64,000 nucleotides of DNA, from assembly GCA_963708575.1 (NCBI GenBank), contig CAVPTB010000007.1, positions 496,001-560,000 of the forward strand, in the 5' to 3' direction. Of this stretch, positions 13,842 to 23,364 are shown one piece after another. Made by a program: the position numbers and the translations under genes. This DNA is from DASVWZ01 sp963708575. Lineage in GTDB: Bacteria; Acidobacteriota; Terriglobia; Terriglobales; Acidobacteriaceae. Under the pieces are notes generated by a model that saw nothing but the letters and a program-made list of their open reading frames with translations, did no database searches and had not been told where the DNA came from. Within the stretch, counting starts at the first letter, position 1; each line of letters opens with the position of its first letter.

Positions 13842-16196
13842 TTGAATTTGCCGCATGATCAATTTATCGGCCGTGGCTCCTCTTCTCGCGTTTATTGGCG
13901 AGTGGAAGGCAGCCTTCTCGAACTGACGACTGTCCGTCCGATCGCCTTCTTCACCTGGAACGCTCAGACCTTCAACGAGCGATGGATGCGCCGCGGTTCG
14001 GTACTGCTGATGGCGGCTCTTCGTCCGTTCCTCTACGCGCTCCATCGTAAGTTTGCCACCCGCGTCGTTCACACCGTTCTTCGCGGCGTAAGCAAGGACC
14101 GGCTGGATCTCTTGGGGGACGAATATTTCCACTACGAACTCAAACCGATCCTTAAACAGGAGGGGGTTCGCCAGCTCAAGCTCCTGATCAGCTCCGGCGC
14201 GGAAGTTGTTCTGGTGAGTCAAGGTCTCGATCACGTGATGAGCGCCCTGGCGAAACATTTGGGAGCGAAATGGATCGTGGCCAATCGCCTCGAATTTCGC
14301 GACGGAATCGCCACTGGGCGGCTCTTGGATCCGGTGATTCGTCCCAGAGGAATTTTCGCCCGCATTACTGAATCTGGACCCGACGGCAAGCAGGACACGG
14401 GGCGGCTGATCCGCGACTTGAATTTGTCTGATGTTCAGGCCCTTGAGTCTGCCGTGGTGCCTGCGGAGCGCCAGCACTCCCCGTTACGCCAGCCGGTCGT
14501 CCATTTTGATAGCAAGAAGATTGATGAACCGCTGTCGGTGCGCGCCGCTCTGCGCGGCAAGCATGTGATGCTGATTGGGGTGACCGGCTTCATTGGCAAG
14601 GTGTGGCTGGCGAACACCCTGATGGATCTGCCAGACATCGGCAAGATCTATTTGCTGGTTCGCCGCCAAAAGTCGAGTCTGGCGCAGCAGCGGGTGGCGA
14701 AACTGATCGACGACTCTCCCGTGTTCGATCCACTCTACGAACGTTACGGGTCGGGTTTCGCACAGTTTATTTCCGATCGCGTGGAAGTGGTCGAAGGAGA
14801 CGTTTCGCAGCCGGAACTTGGAATACCTGCGGAAGTTGCCGAGCGGCTTCGCCAGAAACTGGATTTAGTCATCAATAGCTCAGGTCTTACCGATTTCAAC
14901 CCCGACCTGCGCGACGCCTTACTAACCAACGTCGACGCGGCGGTTAACATCCTCGATTTTGTTCGCCGGTCCGATCACGCTGGGTTGTTGCATCTTTCGA
15001 CGTGTTACGTTGCAGGCGGACGCGATGGCCGGGTCAGTGAGAAGCTGAGGCCGAACTACACTCCCGCCAACGTGCCTGACTTTGATGCTGAGCGGGAATG
15101 GCAGTCTTTACACGAATTCATTCGCCAGGCGGAAACAAAATCCGAAAGCTTGGAAGTCACCGAGGAATTACGTTCTCAGGCTCTTCAGAAGGAACACGCC
15201 GCTAAAGACCTGCAAGGCCCGGCGCTGGAGCGCCAAATCCGAAAGAACCGCGTGCGCTGGTTGCGGAATTACCTGACGGAAGCGGGCATGCAGCGGGCCC
15301 GCGAATTGGGCTGGCCGAATACCTACACCCTGACCAAGAGTCTGGCCGAGTCTTTGATTGCGAAATATGGAGAAGGCTTGGCCGTGGCGGTGGTACGTCC
15401 CGCTATCGTCGAGACGTCCGTAGAAAAACCCTTCCGCGGCTGGAATGAAGGCATTAATACGTCGGCCTCACTCTCTTATCTGCTGGGCACCTCTTTCCGG
15501 CAGCTGCCTACGAATCAGCGCAAGCGTCTGGATGTGATCCCGGTCGATTCGGTTTGCCAGGGTATGACGCTCATAGCCGCGGCCATTATCGAGAGGCGCA
15601 ATGATCCGGTCTATCAGTTGGCCACTTCGGTGACCAATCCTTGCGACATGCGGCGGTCCATCGAACTGACGTCACTCGCCCATCGCAAACACTATCGCGC
15701 CCAGGAAGGCCTGGAATACTGGTTGCGCTTGCGCCTGGACGCCATTCCGGTCTCCAAACAGCGTTATCGGGTGATGTCGGCCCCGGCCCAGAAGGCGATC
15801 ATCAAGTCCATTCAGCGGATTGTCTCTCCTTTGCCAATGAAGAAACCGCTGACACGAGCGGAACGAAACCTGGAGAGAGTGGAAAAGCTGATCGAATTGT
15901 TCGAGCCTTTTATCCTTCTGAACGAGCACGACTTTGTTGCCGAAAATATTGAAAAACTCTCCCATGCCCTGGTGGCGGACGAGCGAGAAGTTTTCGCTTT
16001 TGATACCCGTTCCATTGACTGGTGGGAATACTGGGTTGACATCCACATTCCCGCGCTGCGCAAGTGGACTTATCCGCTAATCGAAGGCCGTCCGCTCGAA
16101 GCCCGACCTTCGCGTAATCTTCAATACAACGACTCGTCCAATAGTGACGAGACCATCCGAACTGGAACAAACGGGGCCACGTGGCGATATTCCTGA
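13842..16196 (+). CDS. Fusion of a degenerate HAD-like domain and a fatty acyl-CoA reductase
   Basis: A 784-residue protein, first gene of a long operon. Residues about 15-210 resemble HAD-type phosphatases of the acyltransferase-associated kind, but motif I reads YWRVEGSLLE where DxDxT is expected, so the nucleophile Asp is replaced; LVSQGLDHV matches motif II. Residues about 235-620 form a NAD(P)-binding reductase of the fatty acyl-CoA reductase (male sterility) type: GVTGFIGKVW near 245, LHLSTCYV near 385, and YTLTKSLAE with the YxxxK pair near 494. A C-terminal helical domain follows, as in fatty acyl reductases. Such enzymes reduce acyl-CoA or acyl-ACP to aldehyde or alcohol. The start is a TTG; a TACAAT sequence lies at 13773-13778. 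The last 16 bp overlap the next gene. Confidence 0.82.
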   Translation: MNLPHDQFIGRGSSSRVYWRVEGSLLELTTVRPIAFFTWNAQTFNERWMRRGSVLLMAALRPFLYALHRKFATRVVHTVLRGVSKDRLDLLGDEYFHYELKPILKQEGVRQLKLLISSGAEVVLVSQGLDHVMSALAKHLGAKWIVANRLEFRDGIATGRLLDPVIRPRGIFARITESGPDGKQDTGRLIRDLNLSDVQALESAVVPAERQHSPLRQPVVHFDSKKIDEPLSVRAALRGKHVMLIGVTGFIGKVWLANTLMDLPDIGKIYLLVRRQKSSLAQQRVAKLIDDSPVFDPLYERYGSGFAQFISDRVEVVEGDVSQPELGIPAEVAERLRQKLDLVINSSGLTDFNPDLRDALLTNVDAAVNILDFVRRSDHAGLLHLSTCYVAGGRDGRVSEKLRPNYTPANVPDFDAEREWQSLHEFIRQAETKSESLEVTEELRSQALQKEHAAKDLQGPALERQIRKNRVRWLRNYLTEAGMQRARELGWPNTYTLTKSLAESLIAKYGEGLAVAVVRPAIVETSVEKPFRGWNEGINTSASLSYLLGTSFRQLPTNQRKRLDVIPVDSVCQGMTLIAAAIIERRNDPVYQLATSVTNPCDMRRSIELTSLAHRKHYRAQEGLEYWLRLRLDAIPVSKQRYRVMSAPAQKAIIKSIQRIVSPLPMKKPLTRAERNLERVEKLIELFEPFILLNEHDFVAENIEKLSHALVADEREVFAFDTRSIDWWEYWVDIHIPALRKWTYPLIEGRPLEARPSRNLQYNDSSNSDETIRTGTNGATWRYS

Positions 16197-17314
16197 CCGG
16201 TTCGACCGGATACATTGGCGCACACATTGCCGCCAACCTGCTCGATAATCACGGCGCGTCCTTGAATGTGCTGATCCGCGCCCGCGATGCTCACGAAGCC
16301 GAAGACCGTCTGTGGCGAGCGCTTCAATTACATCTCGACTTTCCGCGTTTTTATGAGTACCTGCAGACTCGTATCCGAATTTTCCGTGGCGATCTCACCG
16401 CCCAGGAATTCGGTCTGGTTCGAGACGATTACGACCGCCTCATCCACACGACAGATTCGGTCATCCATTGCGCCGCCTCGCTGAATCGCAAGTCTGAGAA
16501 GAGCTGCCTAAACGTGAATCTACGCGGCACGCTCGAAGTCATCCAACTTGGCCAGCGAGCCCACTACTATCACGGACTCCGCCGTTTTAGCCATGTGAGC
16601 ACGGTAGCCGTGGCCGGCAAACGCCAAAACGAGATTGTCACTGAAGACAATTCCATCGACTGGAATCGTTCCGACTACGATCCCTACGCGCGTACCAAGA
16701 AATTCTGCGAGCACATGATCCGGCAACTGCTCCCCGAAGTGCCGATCACGATCTTCCGGCCAAGCATTGTGCTAGGGGACAGCCGCCGCGCCGAAACCAC
16801 GCAATTCGATATGGTGAAAGCCTTCGTCTTTTTGGCGGGCCTGCCTGCGCTGCCATTCCGGCCGAATGACCAGATCGACATCGTCAACGTTGATTTTGTG
16901 GCGGACGCGGTGGCTGCCTTGCATCAGAAAGAAAATCCGCTGCACGATACTTATCATTTATCGTCAGGCAGCGATTCCCAATCTTTCCGCGAATTGACCA
17001 CCGCGCTCGCCGCCGTGCAGCAGAAACGTGGTCCGATCTTCCTCCCGGCGCTGGAAAAACCTTTCTCCGGGACAGTGAATACCCTGGCGAATCGTACGGG
17101 TTCCATCGCCCGTGGTGCCGCGTTGATGAAGGTCTTCCTGCCATATCTGGTATGGAACACAGTTTTTGATAACACTCGCGTCACCACCGAACTAGGACGC
17201 AAGCCGGTGCCATTCTCTCAATACAGTTACCCTTTGTTGAAGTTCAGCCGAGACACCAATTTCACCTATCGATATCAGGATTGGCCCGCCAAAGTAGGAG
17301 GCTCCGCCGCATGA
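16181..17314 (+). CDS. NAD(P)-dependent reductase/epimerase of the thioester-reductase type
   Basis: A 377-residue extended short-chain dehydrogenase. The start AIFLTGSTGYIGAHIA gives the GxxGxxG dinucleotide motif at residues 7-13. Further markers are the strand VIHCAASLN, Ser of FSHVSTVAV, and YARTK (Tyr about 169, Lys about 173), completing the catalytic triad. IFRPSIVLGD and the C-terminal substrate domain resemble the reductase domains that release acyl chains from carrier proteins and the second reductase of lipid or polyketide clusters. The start is a GTG inside the end of the upstream gene, and its stop overlaps the next ATG (ATGA), so three genes are translationally linked. It may reduce or modify the same acyl intermediate as the upstream fusion; the exact substrate is unknown. 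Confidence 0.83.
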   Translation: MAIFLTGSTGYIGAHIAANLLDNHGASLNVLIRARDAHEAEDRLWRALQLHLDFPRFYEYLQTRIRIFRGDLTAQEFGLVRDDYDRLIHTTDSVIHCAASLNRKSEKSCLNVNLRGTLEVIQLGQRAHYYHGLRRFSHVSTVAVAGKRQNEIVTEDNSIDWNRSDYDPYARTKKFCEHMIRQLLPEVPITIFRPSIVLGDSRRAETTQFDMVKAFVFLAGLPALPFRPNDQIDIVNVDFVADAVAALHQKENPLHDTYHLSSGSDSQSFRELTTALAAVQQKRGPIFLPALEKPFSGTVNTLANRTGSIARGAALMKVFLPYLVWNTVFDNTRVTTELGRKPVPFSQYSYPLLKFSRDTNFTYRYQDWPAKVGGSAA

Positions 17315-18720
17315 TGGACCTGCTCCTCGAGGCGTGGGTGAGCGCCTCGATCGAAAAGACGAAGCTTTCCTGGATGATGGGCAAGGGCGAGCCTTGGCAG
17401 CCGGGCGAGAAGCTCAAGCTCTTGTTCGCGGGATACAACGGCACCCGCAACATGGGTTCTGATGTACGCGTGGAGGAGATGCTGCGCCAACTACGCCATA
17501 TTCTCGGCGCCGACAACGTGGCGTTCAGTGTGATGTCCCAGAACTTCAAGCGCTCGGAAGGATATTTCGACGGCACCACGCAGGTTCACCTGCCCGACAT
17601 CTTTCCGCCATTCTTGTCCGACGAAGTCCCCAAGCATCATGGCGTGGTCGCCTGCGAAGGTTCGATGTTCAAGAGCAAGTTCGCCAACGCGCTGACCACC
17701 ATGATGATTGGTTCCCTGGGAATTGCCGCCGCCCAGAACAAATTATCGGTCGGGTACGGGGGAGAGGCCGGGCACATGGATCCTCTGGTCGCGCGCATGT
17801 GTGGCCGGTTTTGCAAGGACTCACTCATCATTACCCGCAACGAAGAGTCTCGCACGGTTCTTCGCGAGCTTGGAGTTCCGACCGAACTTGGAACTGATAC
17901 CGCCTGGACGTTTGAGCCCTTTCCGGCGGAGTATGGGCAAAAAGCTCTCCGTCAGGTAGGTTGGGATGGAACAACGCCGGTCCTCGTGGTGTGCCCCATC
18001 AATCCCTTTGAGTGGCCCGTCAAGGCGTCGTTGGCCAAGTTTGCGGCCCGCGGTCTTACTGGAGCTTACAAAGACAGCCACTACCGATCGGTATATTTTC
18101 ATAACTCAGGTCCTGCCGCGGACCGAGCTTATCGGCACTACCTGACCTCTATCGCAAACGCAGTCCATGCATTTCGTAAGCAACGTCGAGTGTTCGTGAT
18201 TATGGTGGCGACCGAGCGACTCGATGCGCGTCCCGCTCGCAAAATCTCCGACCAACTTGGCGGCGTCCCGGTGTTGACCTCCGACGATTACAACATCTAC
18301 GAACTGGTCAGTATTCTGCGCTGCTGCCACATGATGGCGTCTTCGCGCTACCACGGCATCGTTACCTCCATGCCGGGCCTTGTTCCGTCGGCCGGCATTA
18401 CCATGGACGAGCGTATTCGAAATCTCATGCGCGAGCGCGGTCATCACGATCTTCTGATGAACGTTGACGACGCTGATCTTGAGCCGAAGTTGTTGGCGGC
18501 ATTATTGAAACTCGATGGCGAAAGCGAACGGATCGCCGACGGAATCGCCAGAACCGTGGTTCGCAACCTGAAGCTTATGGCACGCATGGGTGTGCATTTT
18601 GAAGAAGAGGTGCAACGCCGTTATCCTGATTTCCCGACGCGTACTGGTGAATGGAATTGGGAAGATTATCTCCCGCCGATGAATCCGGCTCTGCACAGCC
18701 TCATCGAGGCCTATAGCTGA
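17311..18720 (+). CDS. Polysaccharide pyruvyl transferase-family protein
   Basis: A 469-residue protein of the polysaccharide pyruvyl transferase family (PF04230, CsaB-like GT-B fold). LLFAGYNGTRNMGSDVRVEE is the typical N-terminal GYYGxxNxGD-like loop. Mid-protein are KDSLIITRNEESRTVLRELG and VPTELGTDTAWTF. The C-terminal SSRYHGIVTSM (near 345) is the family signature with a conserved RxH. Members add pyruvyl ketals to sugars, using phosphoenolpyruvate; others move different groups. The ATG overlaps the previous stop, with GGAGG 9 bp upstream; a longer start at 17281 was not used. It is unusual among acyl-processing genes and suggests that the operon's product carries a sugar or polar headgroup. 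Confidence 0.82.
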   Translation: MMDLLLEAWVSASIEKTKLSWMMGKGEPWQPGEKLKLLFAGYNGTRNMGSDVRVEEMLRQLRHILGADNVAFSVMSQNFKRSEGYFDGTTQVHLPDIFPPFLSDEVPKHHGVVACEGSMFKSKFANALTTMMIGSLGIAAAQNKLSVGYGGEAGHMDPLVARMCGRFCKDSLIITRNEESRTVLRELGVPTELGTDTAWTFEPFPAEYGQKALRQVGWDGTTPVLVVCPINPFEWPVKASLAKFAARGLTGAYKDSHYRSVYFHNSGPAADRAYRHYLTSIANAVHAFRKQRRVFVIMVATERLDARPARKISDQLGGVPVLTSDDYNIYELVSILRCCHMMASSRYHGIVTSMPGLVPSAGITMDERIRNLMRERGHHDLLMNVDDADLEPKLLAALLKLDGESERIADGIARTVVRNLKLMARMGVHFEEEVQRRYPDFPTRTGEWNWEDYLPPMNPALHSLIEAYS

Positions 18721-18730
18721 TCGATATCCA

Positions 18731-20377
18731 ATGAGCTTTCTGGACGACATCTTCGCGAAGCTGGAGTCGCTCGGCGATACGACCGTTCTTCGCGAACTCC
18801 GCGGCGGCGATGCCATCCCGGTTTCGGGTAGAGATCTGCTTGACCGTATAGCCCGTGCTCGTGCCTTCCTGGCGAGCCAACGATTGAAAAAAGGTGATCG
18901 CTGCGCGCTGCTGGCTCACAATGGCGTCGGTTGGATTGCCATGGATCTGGCGATTATCGCTGAGGGCTTGATTGTGGTTCCGCTGTATTCGCGCCAAGCC
19001 GCCCCGGAACTGGTTGCCATGATGAAAGACTGCGCGCCCGCGCTGATTTGCTGTGGCGATCCCGAACTGCGCGATGCGATTCGCCAAGCCTGGCCCGACG
19101 CTCCTCCGCAGCCGCTCTTCGACGAAATCTTTTCAACAGGATCGACGCACCAATCCACCCCTGCCCCAGTCGATTCCGATCCAGTCGCGATCATTTATAC
19201 CTCGGGCACGTCGGGCGAGGCCAAGGGTGTAGTCCTTACTGCGAGGAACGTCGGCCACATGCTGGGCTGCACCTCGGAGCGTCTTGATTTGCTAATGAAG
19301 AACAGTCCAGGTCAGGACCGGGTTTTCCAATGGGCGCCTCTTTGCTTCGCCGCCGCGTGGATCACCATGCTGACCGGTCTGCTGCGTGGCAGTCTGGTTT
19401 CGATGAACACCGATCTAACGAAAATAGCCGCCGAAATCCGTACCGTCGCTCCGGACTATTTCGTGAATGTGCCCGCACTGTTGGAACGCGTCCGGCGCGC
19501 CGTCGACGAGCAACTGTGGAAGACCGGGGGCTTTCCTCTGACGGTCTACAGTCACGCCAAGGCCGCGTGGATGCGCAAGCAGGAAGGGAAGTCGAGCGTC
19601 GCTGACTCGTTATGGCTCAGTCTCGCGAATGTCTTGATTTTTCCTGCCATTCGCAAAAAGATGATTGGCGCAAACCTGAAGGCCTTAATCTGTGGTTCGG
19701 CTCCGCTCAACGTAGAGACGCAGCTTTACTTCGTGATGTTGGGCATTCCAGTTCTACAGGTATACGGCCTCACGGAAACCACTGCCATCTGCACCGCCGA
19801 CGATCCGCGCCACGTTGAACCCGGACGGGTGGGACCGGCAGTTCGTGCCGTCGAGATGAAATTAGGCGAGCACGACGAGATTCTGGTTCGAGGACCAAAT
19901 GTTTTTGCCGGCTACTGGAACCGTCCGCAGGAAACCGCGAAAGTCTTGCGGGATGGCTGGTTCCGCACCGGTGATCAGGGTGAGGTAAACGCGGCGGGGA
20001 ACTGGAAGATCGTAGGCCGCATCAAGAATCTCATCATCCTGAATTCTGGTCACAACATTTCGCCCGAGCCAATCGAAGACGACTTGCTGAACAATCTGCC
20101 AGATGCTCAACAGGTAGTGCTCGTTGGAAACGGCCGCAGCTACCTTTCGGCAATCGTCACCGGCAACGTGACCGCCGAAAAAGTGCAGCGGGCGCTCGAT
20201 GCAGTGAATCCCACTCTGCCACACTACAAGCAGGTTCGCTCGTTCTACATCCAGAACCAACCGTTCTCGATAGAGGATGGCTTACTGACAGCAAACGGTA
20301 AGCTAAAGCGCGATGCGATTTCGACAAGACTTAAGAATCAAATCGAAGACTTGTATCAGGTCAGGCAAGCAGTATAG
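18731..20377 (+). CDS. AMP-forming acyl-CoA (or acyl-ACP) synthetase
   Basis: A 548-residue member of the ANL adenylate-forming family. Motifs in order: IIYTSGTSGEAKGVVLT (phosphate loop, near 155-171), VYGLTETTAI near 343, GWFRTGDQGE with the conserved Asp near 410, the hinge IVGRIKNLIILNSGHNISPE, and the catalytic lysine in NGKLKRD near 522. It activates a carboxylic acid with ATP and passes the acyl group to CoA or a phosphopantetheine arm. There is no transmembrane segment. It starts 10 bp after the pyruvyl-transferase gene. With a dedicated acyl carrier protein downstream it may load that carrier directly. A second, distinct ligase lies three genes further on, so two acid substrates may be used. 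Confidence 0.87.
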   Translation: MSFLDDIFAKLESLGDTTVLRELRGGDAIPVSGRDLLDRIARARAFLASQRLKKGDRCALLAHNGVGWIAMDLAIIAEGLIVVPLYSRQAAPELVAMMKDCAPALICCGDPELRDAIRQAWPDAPPQPLFDEIFSTGSTHQSTPAPVDSDPVAIIYTSGTSGEAKGVVLTARNVGHMLGCTSERLDLLMKNSPGQDRVFQWAPLCFAAAWITMLTGLLRGSLVSMNTDLTKIAAEIRTVAPDYFVNVPALLERVRRAVDEQLWKTGGFPLTVYSHAKAAWMRKQEGKSSVADSLWLSLANVLIFPAIRKKMIGANLKALICGSAPLNVETQLYFVMLGIPVLQVYGLTETTAICTADDPRHVEPGRVGPAVRAVEMKLGEHDEILVRGPNVFAGYWNRPQETAKVLRDGWFRTGDQGEVNAAGNWKIVGRIKNLIILNSGHNISPEPIEDDLLNNLPDAQQVVLVGNGRSYLSAIVTGNVTAEKVQRALDAVNPTLPHYKQVRSFYIQNQPFSIEDGLLTANGKLKRDAISTRLKNQIEDLYQVRQAV

Positions 20378-20431
20378 AAGGCACGGATTTCTTCGCGAAC
20401 CTTAGCGTCCTGTGTGGTGACTGGTTTTAGC

Positions 20432-21229
20432 ATGAATCGGACTCAAACGCTCTCCTGGGAGCAAAAAGACGGGGTTATTGAACTCGCTCTGCACCGCGAT
20501 CCGTGCAACGAGATTGGCTCGTCTACGCTTGAAGACCTCGAGCAATTTGTGGTCGCCCTCAATCGCCTGGAGCGCGATTCTCACGCGCTGATCATCCACA
20601 GTCGCCAGAAGGCCGGATTCTGCGCCGGGGCGGATCTTCGAGAGCTTTATCAACGCTCGCATCAGATGGAAAAGCGAGCGGCCACTCAAGGCGTCCGTGA
20701 TTTCCTCGAACGAATTCACGCGGTAATGAACCGTATCGATTCCTCACCATTGACCACCATCGCCGCTGTGCACGGCGTTACATTTGGTGGCGGCTTTGAA
20801 CTCGCACTTGTCTGTGATCTGATCATCGCCGATAAGATGGCTCGCTTCTGCTTTCCAGAGCTTCGTTTGGGACTCATCCCGGGCTTTGGCGGGATCCCTC
20901 GCCTGAAGCGCGATCTGGGTAACGCGGTAGTTCGCGATCTTCTTCTGACGGGACGAAGTTTCAATGCCACCAAAGCCCAGCAAATCGGCTTAGTGAGTCA
21001 GGTCGTGGCCGAGGGCGAGGCATTGAGCGTGGCTAAAAGTACCGCCAGCCAGCTTGGCAAATTCGACCGCCAAACAGCAGCCGCCGCAAAGCGATTTATC
21101 AAGCCAATTCCGATCGAAGAACTCAAAGAAGAGATCGATATTTTTTGCAAGCTATTTGCCGAGCCAGCCGTTGAAACGGGCTTGCAAAAATTCGCGGAAA
21201 GCACCGACGCGCAACCCTATTTGCCATGA
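20432..21229 (+). CDS. Enoyl-CoA hydratase/isomerase (crotonase) family protein
   Basis: A 265-residue crotonase-fold protein. The oxyanion-hole segments are FCAGADLRELY near 65 and GVTFGGGFELAL near 115. The glutamate in GGGFELA and that in FPELRLGLIPGFGG match the two acid/base residues of true enoyl-CoA hydratases, so it should be active. It hydrates or isomerises a 2-enoyl thioester; in an operon with an ACP the substrate could be carrier-bound. The ATG at 20432 was preferred over a GTG at 20414; neither has a clear ribosome site. It follows the synthetase by 54 bp. Confidence 0.85.
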   Translation: MNRTQTLSWEQKDGVIELALHRDPCNEIGSSTLEDLEQFVVALNRLERDSHALIIHSRQKAGFCAGADLRELYQRSHQMEKRAATQGVRDFLERIHAVMNRIDSSPLTTIAAVHGVTFGGGFELALVCDLIIADKMARFCFPELRLGLIPGFGGIPRLKRDLGNAVVRDLLLTGRSFNATKAQQIGLVSQVVAEGEALSVAKSTASQLGKFDRQTAAAAKRFIKPIPIEELKEEIDIFCKLFAEPAVETGLQKFAESTDAQPYLP

Positions 21230-21274
21230 GGTGCGGAGAAACGGGAGCCGGCATTCTTAGGTTAAATTAGATCT

Positions 21275-21517
21275 ATGTCAACACCCGACCAGACCCTAAA
21301 CGAAATCCTGACCCTTGCGGCGAGCCACTTCAAGGTTCCGCGGGATAAGCTGACGCCCGACGACGACTTTTTCAAAACGCTGGGAATCGACAGCCTGCAG
21401 GCCTTGGACCTTCTCACCAGGCTAGAGAATCATTTTCGCGTGGAACTACCCGACTACGAATTGCAGGGCGTATCCGACTTTCGGACGCTGGCGAGCAGAA
21501 TTCAATCTCGATTGTGA
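21275..21517 (+). CDS. Acyl carrier protein
   Basis: An 80-residue acidic four-helix carrier protein. The phosphopantetheine attachment site is GIDSLQALD, with Ser40. The helices LNEILTLAASHF, LDLLTRLENHF and DFRTLASRIQSRL are as expected. Such proteins hold acyl chains as thioesters for the surrounding enzymes. As it sits between the crotonase and the second AMP-forming ligase, it is probably specific to this operon rather than the primary fatty acid synthase ACP. TTAAAT lies eight bases before the ATG. Confidence 0.9.
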   Translation: MSTPDQTLNEILTLAASHFKVPRDKLTPDDDFFKTLGIDSLQALDLLTRLENHFRVELPDYELQGVSDFRTLASRIQSRL

Positions 21518-21654
21518 TTCGCAATAGCCCAGTAGAGACATAGCTCTGCTGCCTCTAGCCGTGGTAGCCCAGATCCGTTTTGTATCCGTGAGCACCGGAA
21601 TAATTAACAGCGAATCGTCAGAACGCCGATTCGTCGTGATCAAATAGAACTTTC

Positions 21655-23364
21655 ATGCTCAATCTCGATCAATACAGCTCGCTTGGTGCCGTCCTGCGCG
21701 ATGCGCTTGACCGCTGGCCCAACGAGACCTGCCTGATCGAAGCGGACCGCGACCGGGAAAAAACCAGGCTAACGTACTCCGATTTCAAGGATATTGCTCT
21801 ACCTCTCGCCCGTGCCATGCAGGACGCCGACCTGCAGGCGGATGATCGCGTGGCGATCATTATGACCAACCAATCCAAGTGGTTGATCTCGGCATATTCG
21901 ATTCTGTTCGCCGGGGGCGTACTGGTTCCCTTGGACTACAAACTCACGGCGGCTGAGCACCTCCAGTTGCTGGCACACTCGAAGGCCAAGATCCTTATTG
22001 TCGAATACCACCTCTGGCGTGCTATCTCCCAAGAACCCGAATTCAAGGATCACCGGCTCAAGACAGTCCTGGTAACTGAGGCTCCCTTGCGGGCAGATCT
22101 TGCGGGAGCGTTTCGCTGGGAGGAATTCCGGCGCAGGGGTGATGCTGTCTTTGTTCCTCGTAAACGGGAGGACACAGCCTGTATTGTCTATTCCTCAGGA
22201 ACGGCCGGACGTCCAAAAGGGTGCGTGCTCACCCACGAGAATTATCTGGAGCAATGCAAATCTTTGACCGCCTGGTATCCGTTCTGGTCGGGCGTTCGCT
22301 ACCTGAGCATTCTTCCAACCAATCACGCCATCGACTTCATGGTGGGCTTTATCGGACCGTTTGTTTGTGGCGCGGCCGTCGTACACCTCCGGACCCTTCG
22401 TCCGGAGTTCGTCCGCGACGCATTCGTTCGCTACAAAATCACCTACGTCAGCCTGGTTCCGCTTGTGGTCAAGAACCTCGAACGAGGCCTGAAGGCAAAG
22501 TTTGATGAACTATCGCCGACGAAGAGATTTGTTCTCAACCGCCTCATCCGACTGAATCGCATGCTGACCCGCAAGCGCCCCAACATTCCGCTTAGTCGCA
22601 GGTTGCTTGGCCAGGTTCATGCGGCGTTTGGCGGGGAGGTGCGCGCACTCATCACCGGCGGAGCCTTCATGGAACCCTCCACCGCGCAGTTTTTCTACGA
22701 TCTCGGAATTCCCGTGGTCAACGGATACGGTCTCACCGAAGCTTGCACTGCGCTCACTTTGAACGATCTCAAACCATTCCGCGCCGACACAGTAGGCAAA
22801 CCGCTGCCCGGCGTTGAGTTGCGCATTTTCAATCCCGATGCGGAGGGCGTTGGCGAAGTAGTTGCCCGCAGCAAGACCGTGATGTCGCACTATCTCGACG
22901 ATCCTCAACTCACCGCCGAAACCATCGTGGACGGCTGGCTGCTGACCGGCGATCTTGGTCGCTTCGACGACGACGGCCACCTCCAGCTCTTTGGCCGCAA
23001 GAAGAACATGATCGTCACCGAAGGCGGCAAGAACATCTACCCGGAGGATATCGAGGCTGTTTTCGATGGATTGCCCGTGAAGGAATTCTGCGTGTTTGCG
23101 GCAAACTACGTATGGGGCTCCAAGGAACTTGGCCAAGAGATGCTGTTGCTAGTCATCCGCCTCGATCAGAATCAAGATTTTACCGATCAGCTGAGGCAAG
23201 AAATCGAATCCCGTAATCGCCGTTTACCAGATTTCAAACGAATCAAGGGATATCTCGTCTTTGACAAGGATTTTCCCCGCACCGCGTCCCTGAAAATCAA
23301 GCGTAATGTTCTCGCCGAGGAGATCGGCAAATCCGCCCGACGCGAGGCCGTGATTCTCCTGTGA
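21655..23364 (+). CDS. Second AMP-forming acyl-CoA/acyl-ACP ligase
   Basis: A 569-residue ANL-family ligase, different in sequence from the one at 18731. Motifs: ACIVYSSGTAGRPKGCVLT (near 176-194), NGYGLTEACTALT near 358, GWLLTGDLGRFDDDG near 425, LFGRKKNMIVTEGGKNIYPE near 443-462 and the C-terminal SLKIKR lysine near 548. It activates a fatty or aromatic acid by adenylation. The stop shares four bases (GTGA) with the next gene, so it is coupled to the lipid-kinase-like protein. A gap of 137 bp separates it from the ACP. Loading of the ACP, or activation of a second chain, are both possible. Confidence 0.87.
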   Translation: MLNLDQYSSLGAVLRDALDRWPNETCLIEADRDREKTRLTYSDFKDIALPLARAMQDADLQADDRVAIIMTNQSKWLISAYSILFAGGVLVPLDYKLTAAEHLQLLAHSKAKILIVEYHLWRAISQEPEFKDHRLKTVLVTEAPLRADLAGAFRWEEFRRRGDAVFVPRKREDTACIVYSSGTAGRPKGCVLTHENYLEQCKSLTAWYPFWSGVRYLSILPTNHAIDFMVGFIGPFVCGAAVVHLRTLRPEFVRDAFVRYKITYVSLVPLVVKNLERGLKAKFDELSPTKRFVLNRLIRLNRMLTRKRPNIPLSRRLLGQVHAAFGGEVRALITGGAFMEPSTAQFFYDLGIPVVNGYGLTEACTALTLNDLKPFRADTVGKPLPGVELRIFNPDAEGVGEVVARSKTVMSHYLDDPQLTAETIVDGWLLTGDLGRFDDDGHLQLFGRKKNMIVTEGGKNIYPEDIEAVFDGLPVKEFCVFAANYVWGSKELGQEMLLLVIRLDQNQDFTDQLRQEIESRNRRLPDFKRIKGYLVFDKDFPRTASLKIKRNVLAEEIGKSARREAVILL

